The translations under genes were made by a program, and so were the position numbers. Of a stretch of DNA of 9,872 bases, positions 1 through 7,595 are shown piece by piece (position 1 is the stretch's first letter; every line of letters starts with the position of its first letter). Below the pieces are notes generated by a model that did not search any database, was not told where the DNA came from, and saw only the letters and a program-made list of their open reading frames with translations. The stretch is from Chloroflexota bacterium. GTDB taxonomy: Bacteria; Chloroflexota; UBA4733. Location: NCBI GenBank assembly GCA_025449435.1, contig JANWJO010000113.1, positions 1 to 9,872 on the forward strand, read 5' to 3'.

Positions 1-52
1 GGTCAGGGGAGCAGCCAAGGCCAGTGAAGCGTGTAGATTATGCACGCACCTG

Positions 53-81
53 TTGACATCGGTTCTGAGCGTGGCTACAGT
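53..81 (+). promoter_or_regulatory. Candidate sigma-70-type promoter of the ABC exporter operon
   Basis: A perfect -35 hexamer TTGACA (53-58) is followed by a 17-bp spacer and TACAGT (76-81), which matches four of six -10 consensus bases. Transcription would start near position 88. That gives a leader of about 318 nt before the first ABC gene, containing a short ORF with its own ribosome binding site. The call rests on sequence match and spacing only. Confidence 0.5.
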
Positions 82-128
82 GGCGTGGAGCACCTTCGCT
101 CATTGATAAAACCTGGGAGGCACGAACA

Positions 129-191
129 ATGCGCTGTCCAACACTGTGGTGGTGCCATGCCACGTGCCGGACGGCGAGACTGCCCATCTAG
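129..191 (+). CDS. Possible 20-aa leader peptide with tandem Trp codons, upstream of the ABC exporter operon
   Basis: A short ORF begins with ATG at 129 and stops with TAG at 189-191. It is preceded by GGGAGG (115-120) with an 8-nt spacer, which is near-ideal for initiation. The peptide has 20 residues, with adjacent Trp7-Trp8 (TGG TGG, 147-152) followed by Cys9, and further Cys at positions 3 and 13. Two Trp and three Cys in 20 residues is far above normal use. It lies about 40 nt after the predicted transcription start and ends five nt before a strong hairpin. This arrangement resembles ribosome-mediated attenuation leaders: trp operons use tandem Trp codons, and Bacillus subtilis bmrB is a leader ORF in front of the heterodimeric exporter bmrCD. 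I see no homology to a named leader. It could instead be a small secreted or regulatory peptide, or a chance ORF. Confidence 0.4.
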   Translation: MRCPTLWWCHATCRTARLPI

Positions 192-196
192 CAAGC

Positions 197-227
197 CATC
201 GGGGAATGCGCTGCCATTTTCCCGATG
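197..227 (+). promoter_or_regulatory. Stable RNA hairpin just after the leader ORF, possible attenuator element
   Basis: The arms 197-208 and 215-227 pair over 12 bp: seven perfect outer pairs (CATCGGG with CCCGATG), one G-T wobble, two A-T pairs, a single bulged T at 217, then two more pairs closing a six-base loop (209-214). No T-tract follows, so it is not a standard intrinsic terminator. A ribosome halted at the leader stop codon would cover its 5' arm, while one stalled at the Trp codons would leave it free to fold. The folding is read from base complementarity; the regulatory role is inferred. Confidence 0.4.
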
Positions 228-297
228 CCAACTGGTCCTGACGCAGTACTCCTGACCGATACGAGCCTGCCGAAGCCTAGCTCCCTGCGCGAGCCGC

Positions 298-331
298 GCC
301 TTGATCGTGCCCGGCCGCTGAGCATCGAGGC
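298..331 (+). promoter_or_regulatory. Second possible leader hairpin, with an alternative pairing to the first
   Basis: Bases 298-305 (GCCTTGAT) can pair with 324-331 (ATCGAGGC) over 8 bp including one G-T wobble, with an 18-base loop. Bases 322-327 (GCATCG) overlap its 3' arm and are also complementary to 223-228 (CGATGC) in the 3' arm of the first hairpin, so the leader could adopt mutually exclusive folds. The alternative pairing is only 6 bp across roughly 90 nt and may be fortuitous. The rest of 228-390 shows no convincing gene. Confidence 0.2.
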
Positions 332-405
332 ATTGCACCACCCTCTTTTCACGTGGATGGTTCCGGCTGCGATTGCTTACGGTTGTTGCGAGAGGAGGCT
401 CTGGG

Positions 406-2157
406 ATGCGTGCTATCCAAACCACTCGCCGCTATGCGCGGCTGCTGTCTCGTTATCTGGGTCCCGAATGGGTACGCATGGCGCTGCTTACGGTAATCCT
501 GGTGGCGGCCATGAGCGTGCAATTGATAACTCCTTTGGTGGCAGGGCTGTTTCTCGATCAGGCCACGGGCGGTGTGGCGCTGCGCGGCCTGGTGTGGCTA
601 GCGGTCCTAACCATGATATTAGGGGTGGTAAGGCAAGGTGTCGCCGTCGCGGAGACCTACGTCGCGGAGAGTGTGAGCTGGGCGGCAACCAACGCACTAC
701 GAGTCGAACTAGTTGCGCATTTGCTCCGGCTGGATGCGTCGTTCCACGCCACTCGCACCACTGGCGAGCTCATCGAGCGGGTCGACGGCGATGTGGCGAC
801 CCTCGCCCGGTTTTTCTCCCGTTTTGTGGTGTATGTGCTGGGCAACGGCCTGCTCATCCTGGGTGTGCTAGTGCTGCTCTTCACTGTGGATTGGCGCGTT
901 GGACTTGGTCTAAGCGCATTCGTCGTCGTTGCGATTGCGTCGTTGCTGCTTATTAGGGCTTCGACGACGCCCTTCTCCATAGCGGAACGTCAGGCAAGCG
1001 CCAGCTTCTTCGGATTTCTCAGCGAATACCTGGGCGGTCTGGAAGACATCAGGTCCAGTGGAGCAGTGGCATTCGTCCTGAGGCGGTTCACCGAAATCTT
1101 GCGTTCTTGGCGTGCCCTGAGCATCCGGTCGGGGATGGGGGGATATGCGATGAGCGCCACCAGCCAGGGGCTGTTTGCTCTGGGCATGGCCGTGGCCTTT
1201 GGGTTAGGCGCCTGGTTGCACCAGGAAGGGACACTCACCGTTGGCACCGTGTACATGATCTACCGGTACACCGAGGTGCTCCGGCAGCCAACGGAACAAC
1301 TCCGCGAAGAGGTGCAGGACCTGCGGCAGGCCGACGCCAGCATGGTCCGCGTGGAAGCACTCCTAGCAACGCGCCCTGTCCTGTTGGATGGGCCAGGCTT
1401 GCCGCTTCCTCCTGGCCCCCTATCCATTGACCTGGAACACGTGTCGTTTGGTTACGCGACTGCTGGAGATGTTCTGCGCGACGTGAGTGTGCGCCTCGCG
1501 CCTGGCCACGTGCTAGGCATCGTGGGGCGGACCGGCAGTGGCAAGACGACACTCACCCGGCTCCTGATGCGCTTCATCGACCCTGACTCCGGCTGCGTCC
1601 GCATTGGCGGCATCAACGTGAAGGACGCGCACCTTGCCACGTTGCGCACACGCGTCGGCCTGGTGACGCAGGATGTGCAACTGTTCCGAGCGAGTGTGCG
1701 CGACAACGTGACATTGTTTGACTCCACAGTTAGCGATTACCAGATACAGCGAGTGCTCGAGGAATTGGGACTCGCCACCTGGCTGGACGACATGCCGGAC
1801 GGACTCAATACGCAACTTGGGCCGACCGGTGCAGCACTGTCGGCTGGACAGGCCCAAATCTTGGCTTGCGCGCGCGTGTTCTTGCGCAATCCAGACGTCG
1901 TGATTCTGGACGAGGCCTCGTCGCGCCTCGACCCATACACCGAACATCTGGTCCATGCGGCAATGAGCAGGCTCCTTGACGGACGGACCGGCGTCATCGT
2001 GGCCCACCGGCTGTCCACCGTCTCGCTGGCCAGCGACATCCTGGTGTTGGAGGATGGGCGCGTGTGGGAAATCGGGTCGCGGAGTGACCTCGCCGCCGAC
2101 CCATCGTCGCGCTTCGCCCAGATGCTGCGGGTCGCGATCGCGGGAGCGCCGCGATGA
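406..2157 (+). CDS. ABC exporter half-transporter (permease fused to ATPase), first subunit
   Basis: This 583-aa protein has the type IV ABC exporter layout: about six membrane helices in residues 20-300, then a nucleotide-binding domain from about 340. Visible motifs are Walker A GRTGSGKT (374-381), Q-loop Gln422, signature LSAGQ (478-482; consensus LSGGQ), Walker B ending in Asp502 with catalytic Glu503, D-loop SRLD (506-509) and switch His534. It should pump a substrate out across the inner membrane using ATP. The start is ATG 406, preceded by AGAGGAGG (391-398) at 7-nt spacing; an in-frame TTG at 373 would place this site inside the gene. The stop overlaps the next gene's start as ATGA, implying translational coupling and a heterodimer. 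Its intact Walker B Glu but altered signature suggests it supplies the catalytic half of the active ATP site. The substrate cannot be deduced; drug, lipid or peptide export are all possible. Confidence 0.93.
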   Translation: MRAIQTTRRYARLLSRYLGPEWVRMALLTVILVAAMSVQLITPLVAGLFLDQATGGVALRGLVWLAVLTMILGVVRQGVAVAETYVAESVSWAATNALRVELVAHLLRLDASFHATRTTGELIERVDGDVATLARFFSRFVVYVLGNGLLILGVLVLLFTVDWRVGLGLSAFVVVAIASLLLIRASTTPFSIAERQASASFFGFLSEYLGGLEDIRSSGAVAFVLRRFTEILRSWRALSIRSGMGGYAMSATSQGLFALGMAVAFGLGAWLHQEGTLTVGTVYMIYRYTEVLRQPTEQLREEVQDLRQADASMVRVEALLATRPVLLDGPGLPLPPGPLSIDLEHVSFGYATAGDVLRDVSVRLAPGHVLGIVGRTGSGKTTLTRLLMRFIDPDSGCVRIGGINVKDAHLATLRTRVGLVTQDVQLFRASVRDNVTLFDSTVSDYQIQRVLEELGLATWLDDMPDGLNTQLGPTGAALSAGQAQILACARVFLRNPDVVILDEASSRLDPYTEHLVHAAMSRLLDGRTGVIVAHRLSTVSLASDILVLEDGRVWEIGSRSDLAADPSSRFAQMLRVAIAGAPR

Positions 2158-3935
2158 ACGCTTTGCCCACCTGGCGATACCTGGCGAAAATGGCAGGTAA
2201 CGCTCCCCGGCTGTACATCCTTCACGTTACGTTGTTCACTGTCATTAACGTGTCATCGCTCATCCCTGGCCTCATCGCCCGCGCGTTCTTCGACGCCCTT
2301 ACGGGCACGGCCTCAATGTCAGTGAGCACTCTTGGCCTGATGGCGCTGCTCGCGCTGTTCGCCCTTGCCGGCGCGGTGCTCTGGATGAGTGCAGGCTTTG
2401 TCGAGATCGTCCTCCGGTTCGCGATGAGCGGTCTCTTGCGGCGGAACCTGTTAGGGCACATGTTGAATCGTCCAGGGGCGGCGCCGCTGCCGTTCTCCAT
2501 CGGCGAGATCATAAGCCGCTTTCGCGACGACGCGCACGAAGCCGAAGATAACCTGGACTGGACAACTGACATCGTGGGCTCAAGTGTCTTCGCGCTGGTT
2601 GCCGTCATCATTCTCGCGCACATCGACGTGCGGATGACCGCGATTGTTCTGCTACCATTGGTCATCGTGGTGGCACTGGCGAGGCACGCCAGTTCGGTGC
2701 TCGGGCGGTTCCGCGAGGCCAGCAGTCAGAGTACCAGCCTGGTCACCGGCGCCATCGGAGACCTGTTCGGCGCTGTTCAGGCAATTCAAGCTGCTGGCGC
2801 CGAAGATCGGGCTGTGGCCTACTTCCGCGGGCTCAGTGAGCGACGGCGACATGACATCGTGGCCGACCGTCTGGCGACGCAAGTGGTGAACGGCATCACG
2901 GGCAATGCGGTGGGCTGGGGTACAGGACTCATCATGGTGCTGGCCGCCGGAACGCTGCGTAACGGCACCATAACCGTGGGCGATTTCGCCCTGTTTGTGT
3001 CGTACCTGGGCTACATTGCAGCCTTCGTCGATGGGTTAGGGCGATTTCTGGCGCACTACCAGCAAACTGGCGTCGCGTTCGAGCGCATGGGCGCCCTGCT
3101 GGACGGGGAACCGCTCACGGCGCTCACCGCGCACACTCCGCTGCACCTGCGCGGCGCCCTGCCTCCGATGCCACCGCCAGTGAGGTCCAACGGCCAGGCA
3201 CTGGAACTGCTCGAGGTCCAGGGGTTGACGTACCTGCACCCCGCATCCAACCGAGGCATTGAGCGCATCGACCTGCAGCTGCCGCGTGCCTCCCTGACCG
3301 TCATCACTGGGCGCGTCGGCGCTGGCAAAACGACGCTCGTGCGCGCTCTGCTCGGGCTACTCTCGCCGCAAGCAGGCGAAGTCGTGTGGAATGGTCACCC
3401 GGTCGAGGATGCTGCTCGATTCTTTGTACCGCCGCGCGCCGCCTACACGGCGCAAGTGCCGCGCGTGTTCAGCGACACGCTGAAGCAGAATGTGCTGCTG
3501 GGGCTACCAGATGATGCGGTTGCACTCGAACGAAGCATTCATCTGGCGGTCTTAGATCACGATGTACAGATGCTGCCGGGCGGACTAGAAACGCCGGTGG
3601 GCACCCGTGGTGTCACGCTTTCCGGCGGCCAGGTTCAGCGTGTTGCCGCCGCGCGGATGGTCATCCGTCGCGCTGAGCTCATGGTCATCGACGATCTGTC
3701 CAGTGCTCTTGACGTAGACACGGAACAACTGCTTTGGGAGCGCCTGTTTGCTGGCAGACGGGTGACCTGCCTGGCTGTTTCGCACCGGCGGGGAGTCCTG
3801 CTCCGTGCCGACCATATAGTCGTGCTCAAGGATGGACGAATTGAGGCGCAAGGCACGCTTTCAGACCTGCTGGCAACGAGCACGGAGATGCAGACGCTCT
3901 GGAGCGAGACTGACGAACCCGCCATGGTGGACTAG
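2154..3935 (+). CDS. ABC exporter half-transporter (permease fused to ATPase), second subunit
   Basis: This 593-aa protein has the same architecture as its upstream partner: transmembrane domain in residues 20-310, nucleotide-binding domain from about 350. Motifs are Walker A GRVGAGKT (386-393), Q-loop Gln434, canonical signature LSGGQ (489-493), Walker B VIDD (511-514) and switch His544. The catalytic Glu after Walker B is replaced by Asp514, a hallmark of the degenerate ATP site in heterodimeric exporters such as TM287/288. Its LSGGQ would complete the active site built on the partner's Walker motifs, while its own Walker motifs would face the partner's altered LSAGQ. The ATG lies within the preceding gene's stop (ATGA), so the start is well fixed. 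A Pro-rich linker (about 337-342) joins the two domains. The gene ends 20 bp from a convergent oxidoreductase gene, with no obvious terminator hairpin in the gap. Confidence 0.93.
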   Translation: MNALPTWRYLAKMAGNAPRLYILHVTLFTVINVSSLIPGLIARAFFDALTGTASMSVSTLGLMALLALFALAGAVLWMSAGFVEIVLRFAMSGLLRRNLLGHMLNRPGAAPLPFSIGEIISRFRDDAHEAEDNLDWTTDIVGSSVFALVAVIILAHIDVRMTAIVLLPLVIVVALARHASSVLGRFREASSQSTSLVTGAIGDLFGAVQAIQAAGAEDRAVAYFRGLSERRRHDIVADRLATQVVNGITGNAVGWGTGLIMVLAAGTLRNGTITVGDFALFVSYLGYIAAFVDGLGRFLAHYQQTGVAFERMGALLDGEPLTALTAHTPLHLRGALPPMPPPVRSNGQALELLEVQGLTYLHPASNRGIERIDLQLPRASLTVITGRVGAGKTTLVRALLGLLSPQAGEVVWNGHPVEDAARFFVPPRAAYTAQVPRVFSDTLKQNVLLGLPDDAVALERSIHLAVLDHDVQMLPGGLETPVGTRGVTLSGGQVQRVAAARMVIRRAELMVIDDLSSALDVDTEQLLWERLFAGRRVTCLAVSHRRGVLLRADHIVVLKDGRIEAQGTLSDLLATSTEMQTLWSETDEPAMVD

Positions 3936-3955
3936 CCGCAACCGGGCCCCAGGCG

Positions 3956-4957
3956 CTAATGCAGCCGCACTTCGTGGCCCGTACGGGTCGACTCTTCGAG
4001 CGCGGCCATCGCTGCGACGATTTCCCTGCCATAAGCGCCGTCAATAGGCACCGGGCGATCGGTTTGGACGCAGTTGATAAAGTCTTCGAGCTCAGTGGCA
4101 AACCAGTTGCCACGGCCACCTTCCACTTCAACAGCGGTCCAGGTGTTGTCCTTGCCAACCCACAGGCCAGGATTGGGAGGGTAGGATGCGATGCGCAACT
4201 GCCCAGCGGTACCAACTACGTCGTGCCGGTATTCCTCGACGCCGGTCTCGTAGGCTGCGTGGGCGATGTTGGCCACATGTCCATTGGCAAAACGTAAGGT
4301 GCCTATAAAACTGTCATCAGCCTGGACGCGTGAGCTAAAGATATCGTTGGTCACGCGGCCGCCGGCTATAACGATCGGGCTGTCAGCAAGCCAGCGGCAC
4401 GTGTCGATCATGTGGGCGCCATTCATCTGCAGCATGCCGCCGCCCTTGGTGCGGTCCATGCCCCATGCTGGCCGGCCCGCGAGCGCCAGCGGCTTGACCC
4501 AGTACACCGTTTGAAACACGAGGGAGCCGATGATGCCTTGGGTTAGGTGTTGCTTCGCGAGGATGTTAAACGGACTGTAGTGCTGGCTGTGTCCAACCAT
4601 CATCTTTACGCCGGCGGCAGCCACGGCCTCGTTGATGCGGTCGCACTCATCGGGTTGCATGGCCAGTGGCTTCTCGATGAGGATGTGCTTACCAGCGCGC
4701 GCAGCATCGACCGCCACGCGTTCGTGCAACCAGTGCGGCAAGCATACGGTGACAATGTCCACATCGGTCCGATCCAAGAGTTGCTGGTAATGGACGAAGC
4801 TCTCGCACTGAAATTCTTTTTCGGCGGCAGCGCGTCGAGTAACGTCACTCTCCGCCACGCCAACCAGGCGAGCGCCGCGTGCCCGCTGAGCCGCGCGCAT
4901 GTGGCTACTGCCAGCGCGGCCATAGCCGATGACGCCGATACCTGTTTCGTTTGTCAC
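3956..4957 (-). CDS. Gfo/Idh/MocA-family NAD(P)-dependent oxidoreductase
   Basis: This 333-aa protein has the usual length for the family. The N-terminal Rossmann fold carries GIGVIGYGRAG (6-16) for NAD(P) binding, followed by EKP (95-97), whose Lys is a conserved cofactor and catalytic residue. The C-terminal alpha/beta domain has the NGAHMID segment with His182 and Asp185 in the expected catalytic position. Family members oxidise or reduce sugars, inositols and amino sugars in the cytosol; the substrate is not evident. I chose the GTG at 4957-4955 because AGAAGG lies 7 nt upstream of it and the Rossmann strand starts six residues in. An in-frame ATG at 5002 would add 15 residues and has no visible ribosome binding site. 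A TIM-barrel isomerase-like gene on the same strand (7596-8600) is a plausible pathway partner but is separated by an opposite-strand gene. Confidence 0.9.
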   Translation of the reverse strand: MTNETGIGVIGYGRAGSSHMRAAQRARGARLVGVAESDVTRRAAAEKEFQCESFVHYQQLLDRTDVDIVTVCLPHWLHERVAVDAARAGKHILIEKPLAMQPDECDRINEAVAAAGVKMMVGHSQHYSPFNILAKQHLTQGIIGSLVFQTVYWVKPLALAGRPAWGMDRTKGGGMLQMNGAHMIDTCRWLADSPIVIAGGRVTNDIFSSRVQADDSFIGTLRFANGHVANIAHAAYETGVEEYRHDVVGTAGQLRIASYPPNPGLWVGKDNTWTAVEVEGGRGNWFATELEDFINCVQTDRPVPIDGAYGREIVAAMAALEESTRTGHEVRLH

Positions 4958-5015
4958 GGCCAACCCTTCTTGCTGGGCCTGCGGGCAATAGCCAGTTTGC
5001 ATCCCAGCAACTGCA

Positions 5016-5058
5016 CGTCATGACGCGGCAGTGTAGGATGCGCGCGGCGGTAGCGCAA
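5016..5058 (-). promoter_or_regulatory. Candidate promoter and palindromic operator for the oxidoreductase gene
   Basis: The divergent region 4958-5075 contains a perfect 10-bp palindrome, CGTCATGACG (5016-5025), flanked by imperfect CTGC (5011-5014) and GCAG (5028-5031). On the minus strand, TTGCGC (5058-5053), a 17-bp spacer and TACACT (5035-5030) form a moderate promoter match whose predicted start, about 5023, falls inside the palindrome. This is a typical place for a repressor site. It could also affect the divergent secreted-protein gene. Promoter matches are partial (three and four of six bases). Confidence 0.28.
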
Positions 5059-5075
5059 CAACAGAGGAGCTCTTA

Positions 5076-7580
5076 ATGGCGACAGGCATACGGCAATTCC
5101 GTCGTGCTGTGGTCGTGCTGCTCTTATTGGTAGTTGGCGTCCCGACTACGTTGGTCGCCGGGATACAGCCACCAGTTGCTAAGGCAGCGCCGGTGTTCGC
5201 GGGTCGCACGCAAGCGAAACCTCCAGCGCATCCCCCCGGACCAGGGAAACCGGCGGGGATCGTCCACCCAGGCTCCAGAACGCCAACAAGCAAACGTACC
5301 GCCACGCCGCCAGCTCCACTGACCTACCACGGCGGACTGACTATGCATGTCAACACCACCTACGCCATCTACTGGTCGCCATCCGGTAGCTTGCCGATGA
5401 GCGCGGGCTACCAGCCGCTGATCAATCAGTTTCTTGGTGACGTCACCGCGGCCAGCGGGACCAACGGGAATGTGTACGGCACCGATACGCAGTATTACGA
5501 CACCACCAACGGGAATATCACCTACGCTTCGACGTTCGCTACTTCGTACGTCGATACCGATGCGTTCCCGGGAAATGGCTGTACCGACCCGTCAAAGTCG
5601 TATGCTACGTGCCTCACCGATGCGCAAATAGCGGCGGAACTCGTTGCCTTTACCGCTTCGCATGGGTTGTCCAACAACATTGACACGTTTTATATGCTGA
5701 TGTTCCCTCCGCACATTGCTTCGTGCTTCGACGCATCCAGCACCACCTGTTCGACCAATGCCTATTGCGCGTATCACAGCCAGCTGTTTGGCACGGGCAC
5801 CGACCTGCTGTACGGCGTGCTTCCTTACGTGACAGATTATCCTGCGGCATCCGAGGCGACGTGCCTGACGGGACCAGCACCAGGGGGAGAAGAACCAAAC
5901 GGCGACGTTGCGGACGACGCTATCAACCTGATCAGTCACGAGCATAATGAGGCCATCACCGACCCCAATGGGGATGCCTGGTACACGACGTCGGACTTCT
6001 TCGAGAATGGCGACAACTGTGTCTGGACGTTTGGCGCCACGCTTGGATCGACTGGAAAAGCCGCCAATAGCGAATTTGACCAAGTGATCAACGGGCATGA
6101 CTACTACATCCAACAGGAGTGGAGTAACGCCAGCACCGCATGCGAAATGGCGGCGACCAGCGACCCGCCGTCGGTGAGCCTCGTAACGCCTGATGACTCC
6201 GCCCTTGCTGGCGGTGGGACAGTCACGATCAACGGGGCGCAGTTCACCGGCGCAACAACGGTCCACTTCGGCTCGGTAGCGGGCACCAACCTGGCTGTTG
6301 CTAACGACGGGCAACTGACGGTGACGGCACCGGCTCAGGCAGCCGGAACCATTGATGTCCGGGTCATCACGGGGCGGGGAACCTCGGCAGTGACTTACAC
6401 CGACGTGTTTTACTACCTCGGTTCGAGCGAGCCTTATGCCCCCTTACCACCCGTCCGCATCCTGGACACCCGTGCCGGGTCTCATGTTGGGCCGTACACC
6501 ACGCCATTTGGCCCCAACACGACACTCCCCGTGCCGATCCTGGGCCTGGGCGGCGTACCTATTAGCGGCGTAAGCGCTGTCGTCCTCAACGTCACGGTGA
6601 CGGACACCACAGCGCCGAGCTATCTCACCATCTGGCCGAGCGGCAGTACGCAACCCACCGCGTCGAGCCTCAACTGGACAGCGGGCGTAACGGTGCCCAA
6701 TTTGGTGGAGGTATCCGTCGGCGCTGACGGCAATATCCTCGTGTACAACCTGGCAGGCAATACGGACGTCATCATGGATGTCCAAGGCTATGTGGGAACA
6801 GCTGCTGTCACCGGAACGGCGGGTCGGTTCAACCCACTGCCCCCGACTCGCATCGTCGACACACGGCCATCATTGCTGGTCGGCACTAATACCACCTGGC
6901 AGCCAAATCAGACGCAAGCGGTGACGGTGCTGAGTAACGGTGGCATTCCCAGTACCGGCGTGTCGGCGGTCGTGCTCAACGTTACCGTCACGGACACCAC
7001 GGCACCGAGCTACCTCACCATCTGGCCTGCAGGAACAGCACAACCCGTCGCCTCGAACCTCAACTTTGTGGCCGGTCAAACCGTGCCTAACAGGGTGGTC
7101 GTGCCCGTCGGCACCGGTGGACAGATCGACGTGTATAACCTGGCGGGAACCGTTGACGTGATCATCGACGTCAACGGGTGGATTACGAACTCAACGGCGA
7201 CCACCGGCTCGCAATTCACGTCCACGTCGCCCGTTCGGATCATCGACACGCGTCTTGGTCCGCCATTCACGGCCTTGTCGGGCGCATTCACCGGCGCGCA
7301 ATCGCGCGGGTTCAATGTCTCGGCACTGCCGCCCGCGGCGGTGTCGGCCAAAGCGCTGGTTATGAATGTCACTGTGACCGATACGACAGCTGCCGGCTAC
7401 CTTACGGTGTATCCAGGCAACGTTTCCCCAGTGCCCCTGGCCTCAGACCTCAACTGGGTACATGGGCTGACGGTGCCCAACTTCGTAGTGGTGCAGGTTG
7501 CACCCGATGGATCGGTGGACATCTACAACTCAGCGGGAAATACCGACGTGATTGTAGACGTTGTCGGGTGGTACTCCTAG
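5076..7580 (+). CDS. Large secreted multidomain protein: HExxE-motif domain, IPT/TIG domain and three RILDTR beta repeats
   Basis: This 834-aa protein starts at ATG 5076, with GGAG (5066-5069) 6 nt upstream. Residues 1-38 look like a Sec signal peptide (Arg-rich start, Val/Leu core, probable cleavage near VAKAA), followed by a Pro-rich linker (about 47-82). Residues 83-360 form a domain holding all eight cysteines of the mature protein, which suggests disulfides and extracellular location. It contains SHEHNEAITDP (287-297), an HExxE motif (His288, Glu289, Glu292) reminiscent of zinc metallopeptidases and of the HExAE-TDP segment in EXORDIUM/Phi-1-like proteins; catalytic activity is unproven. 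Residues about 364-447 match an IPT/TIG immunoglobulin-like fold. Three repeats follow (about 453-574, 585-703, 714-834), each opening with RI(L/V/I)DTR and ending in DVxGW/Y. No LPXTG or C-terminal membrane anchor is visible, so release or non-covalent surface attachment is likely. It may be a secreted enzyme with adhesive modules. Confidence 0.85.
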   Translation: MATGIRQFRRAVVVLLLLVVGVPTTLVAGIQPPVAKAAPVFAGRTQAKPPAHPPGPGKPAGIVHPGSRTPTSKRTATPPAPLTYHGGLTMHVNTTYAIYWSPSGSLPMSAGYQPLINQFLGDVTAASGTNGNVYGTDTQYYDTTNGNITYASTFATSYVDTDAFPGNGCTDPSKSYATCLTDAQIAAELVAFTASHGLSNNIDTFYMLMFPPHIASCFDASSTTCSTNAYCAYHSQLFGTGTDLLYGVLPYVTDYPAASEATCLTGPAPGGEEPNGDVADDAINLISHEHNEAITDPNGDAWYTTSDFFENGDNCVWTFGATLGSTGKAANSEFDQVINGHDYYIQQEWSNASTACEMAATSDPPSVSLVTPDDSALAGGGTVTINGAQFTGATTVHFGSVAGTNLAVANDGQLTVTAPAQAAGTIDVRVITGRGTSAVTYTDVFYYLGSSEPYAPLPPVRILDTRAGSHVGPYTTPFGPNTTLPVPILGLGGVPISGVSAVVLNVTVTDTTAPSYLTIWPSGSTQPTASSLNWTAGVTVPNLVEVSVGADGNILVYNLAGNTDVIMDVQGYVGTAAVTGTAGRFNPLPPTRIVDTRPSLLVGTNTTWQPNQTQAVTVLSNGGIPSTGVSAVVLNVTVTDTTAPSYLTIWPAGTAQPVASNLNFVAGQTVPNRVVVPVGTGGQIDVYNLAGTVDVIIDVNGWITNSTATTGSQFTSTSPVRIIDTRLGPPFTALSGAFTGAQSRGFNVSALPPAAVSAKALVMNVTVTDTTAAGYLTVYPGNVSPVPLASDLNWVHGLTVPNFVVVQVAPDGSVDIYNSAGNTDVIVDVVGWYS
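6432..7577 (+). repeat. Three in-frame protein repeats of about 130 residues (RILDTR type)
   Basis: The repeats begin near 6432, 6828 and 7215. The anchor RI(L/V/I)DTR falls at residues 461, 592 and 721, so the periods are 131 and 129 residues. Each also shares a LNVTVTDTTA block, a YLT(I/V) strand, a TVPN segment and a terminal DV(I/M) strand. The first two copies share an identical 24-residue block (nt 6567-6638 and 6957-7028) but differ at 13 of 72 bases, all silent. The duplication is therefore old and the protein sequence is conserved. Such repeats are common in secreted Actinomycetota and Chloroflexota proteins. Confidence 0.85.
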
Positions 7581-7595
7581 CGGACCAAAGCGCGC

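Noticed and set aside
1..106. Possible C-terminal tail of an upstream gene at the left edge
   Set aside because: All three plus frames stop within 106 bases, but none of the short tails is recognisable, so no gene end can be assigned.
111..230. T-box or other known riboswitch in the leader
   Set aside because: I find no T-box AGGGUGGNACCGCG element and no other recognisable riboswitch consensus; the short ORF plus hairpin explains the region better.
373..405. TTG start 11 codons upstream of the first ABC gene start
   Set aside because: The strong ribosome binding site AGAGGAGG (391-398) would lie inside the coding region; it is correctly spaced for ATG 406.
75..425. 116-codon open frame on the minus strand over the leader region
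   Set aside because: It has no recognisable domain or good ribosome binding site, its composition looks like antisense of GC-rich DNA, and it conflicts with the promoter and leader ORF on the plus strand.
225..956. 243-codon plus-strand open frame overlapping the first ABC gene
   Set aside because: Most of it lies out of frame inside a clear ABC transporter gene, and its product is low-complexity and Arg/Gly-rich with no domain.
3936..3955. Bidirectional terminator between the convergent ABC and oxidoreductase genes
   Set aside because: The 20-bp gap has a C/G-rich run but no convincing hairpin with a T-tract. The same is true of the 15-bp gap at 7581-7595.
5592..6314. 240-codon open frame antisense to the secreted protein
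   Set aside because: It is a shadow of the long GC-rich gene, with Arg-rich composition and no domain.
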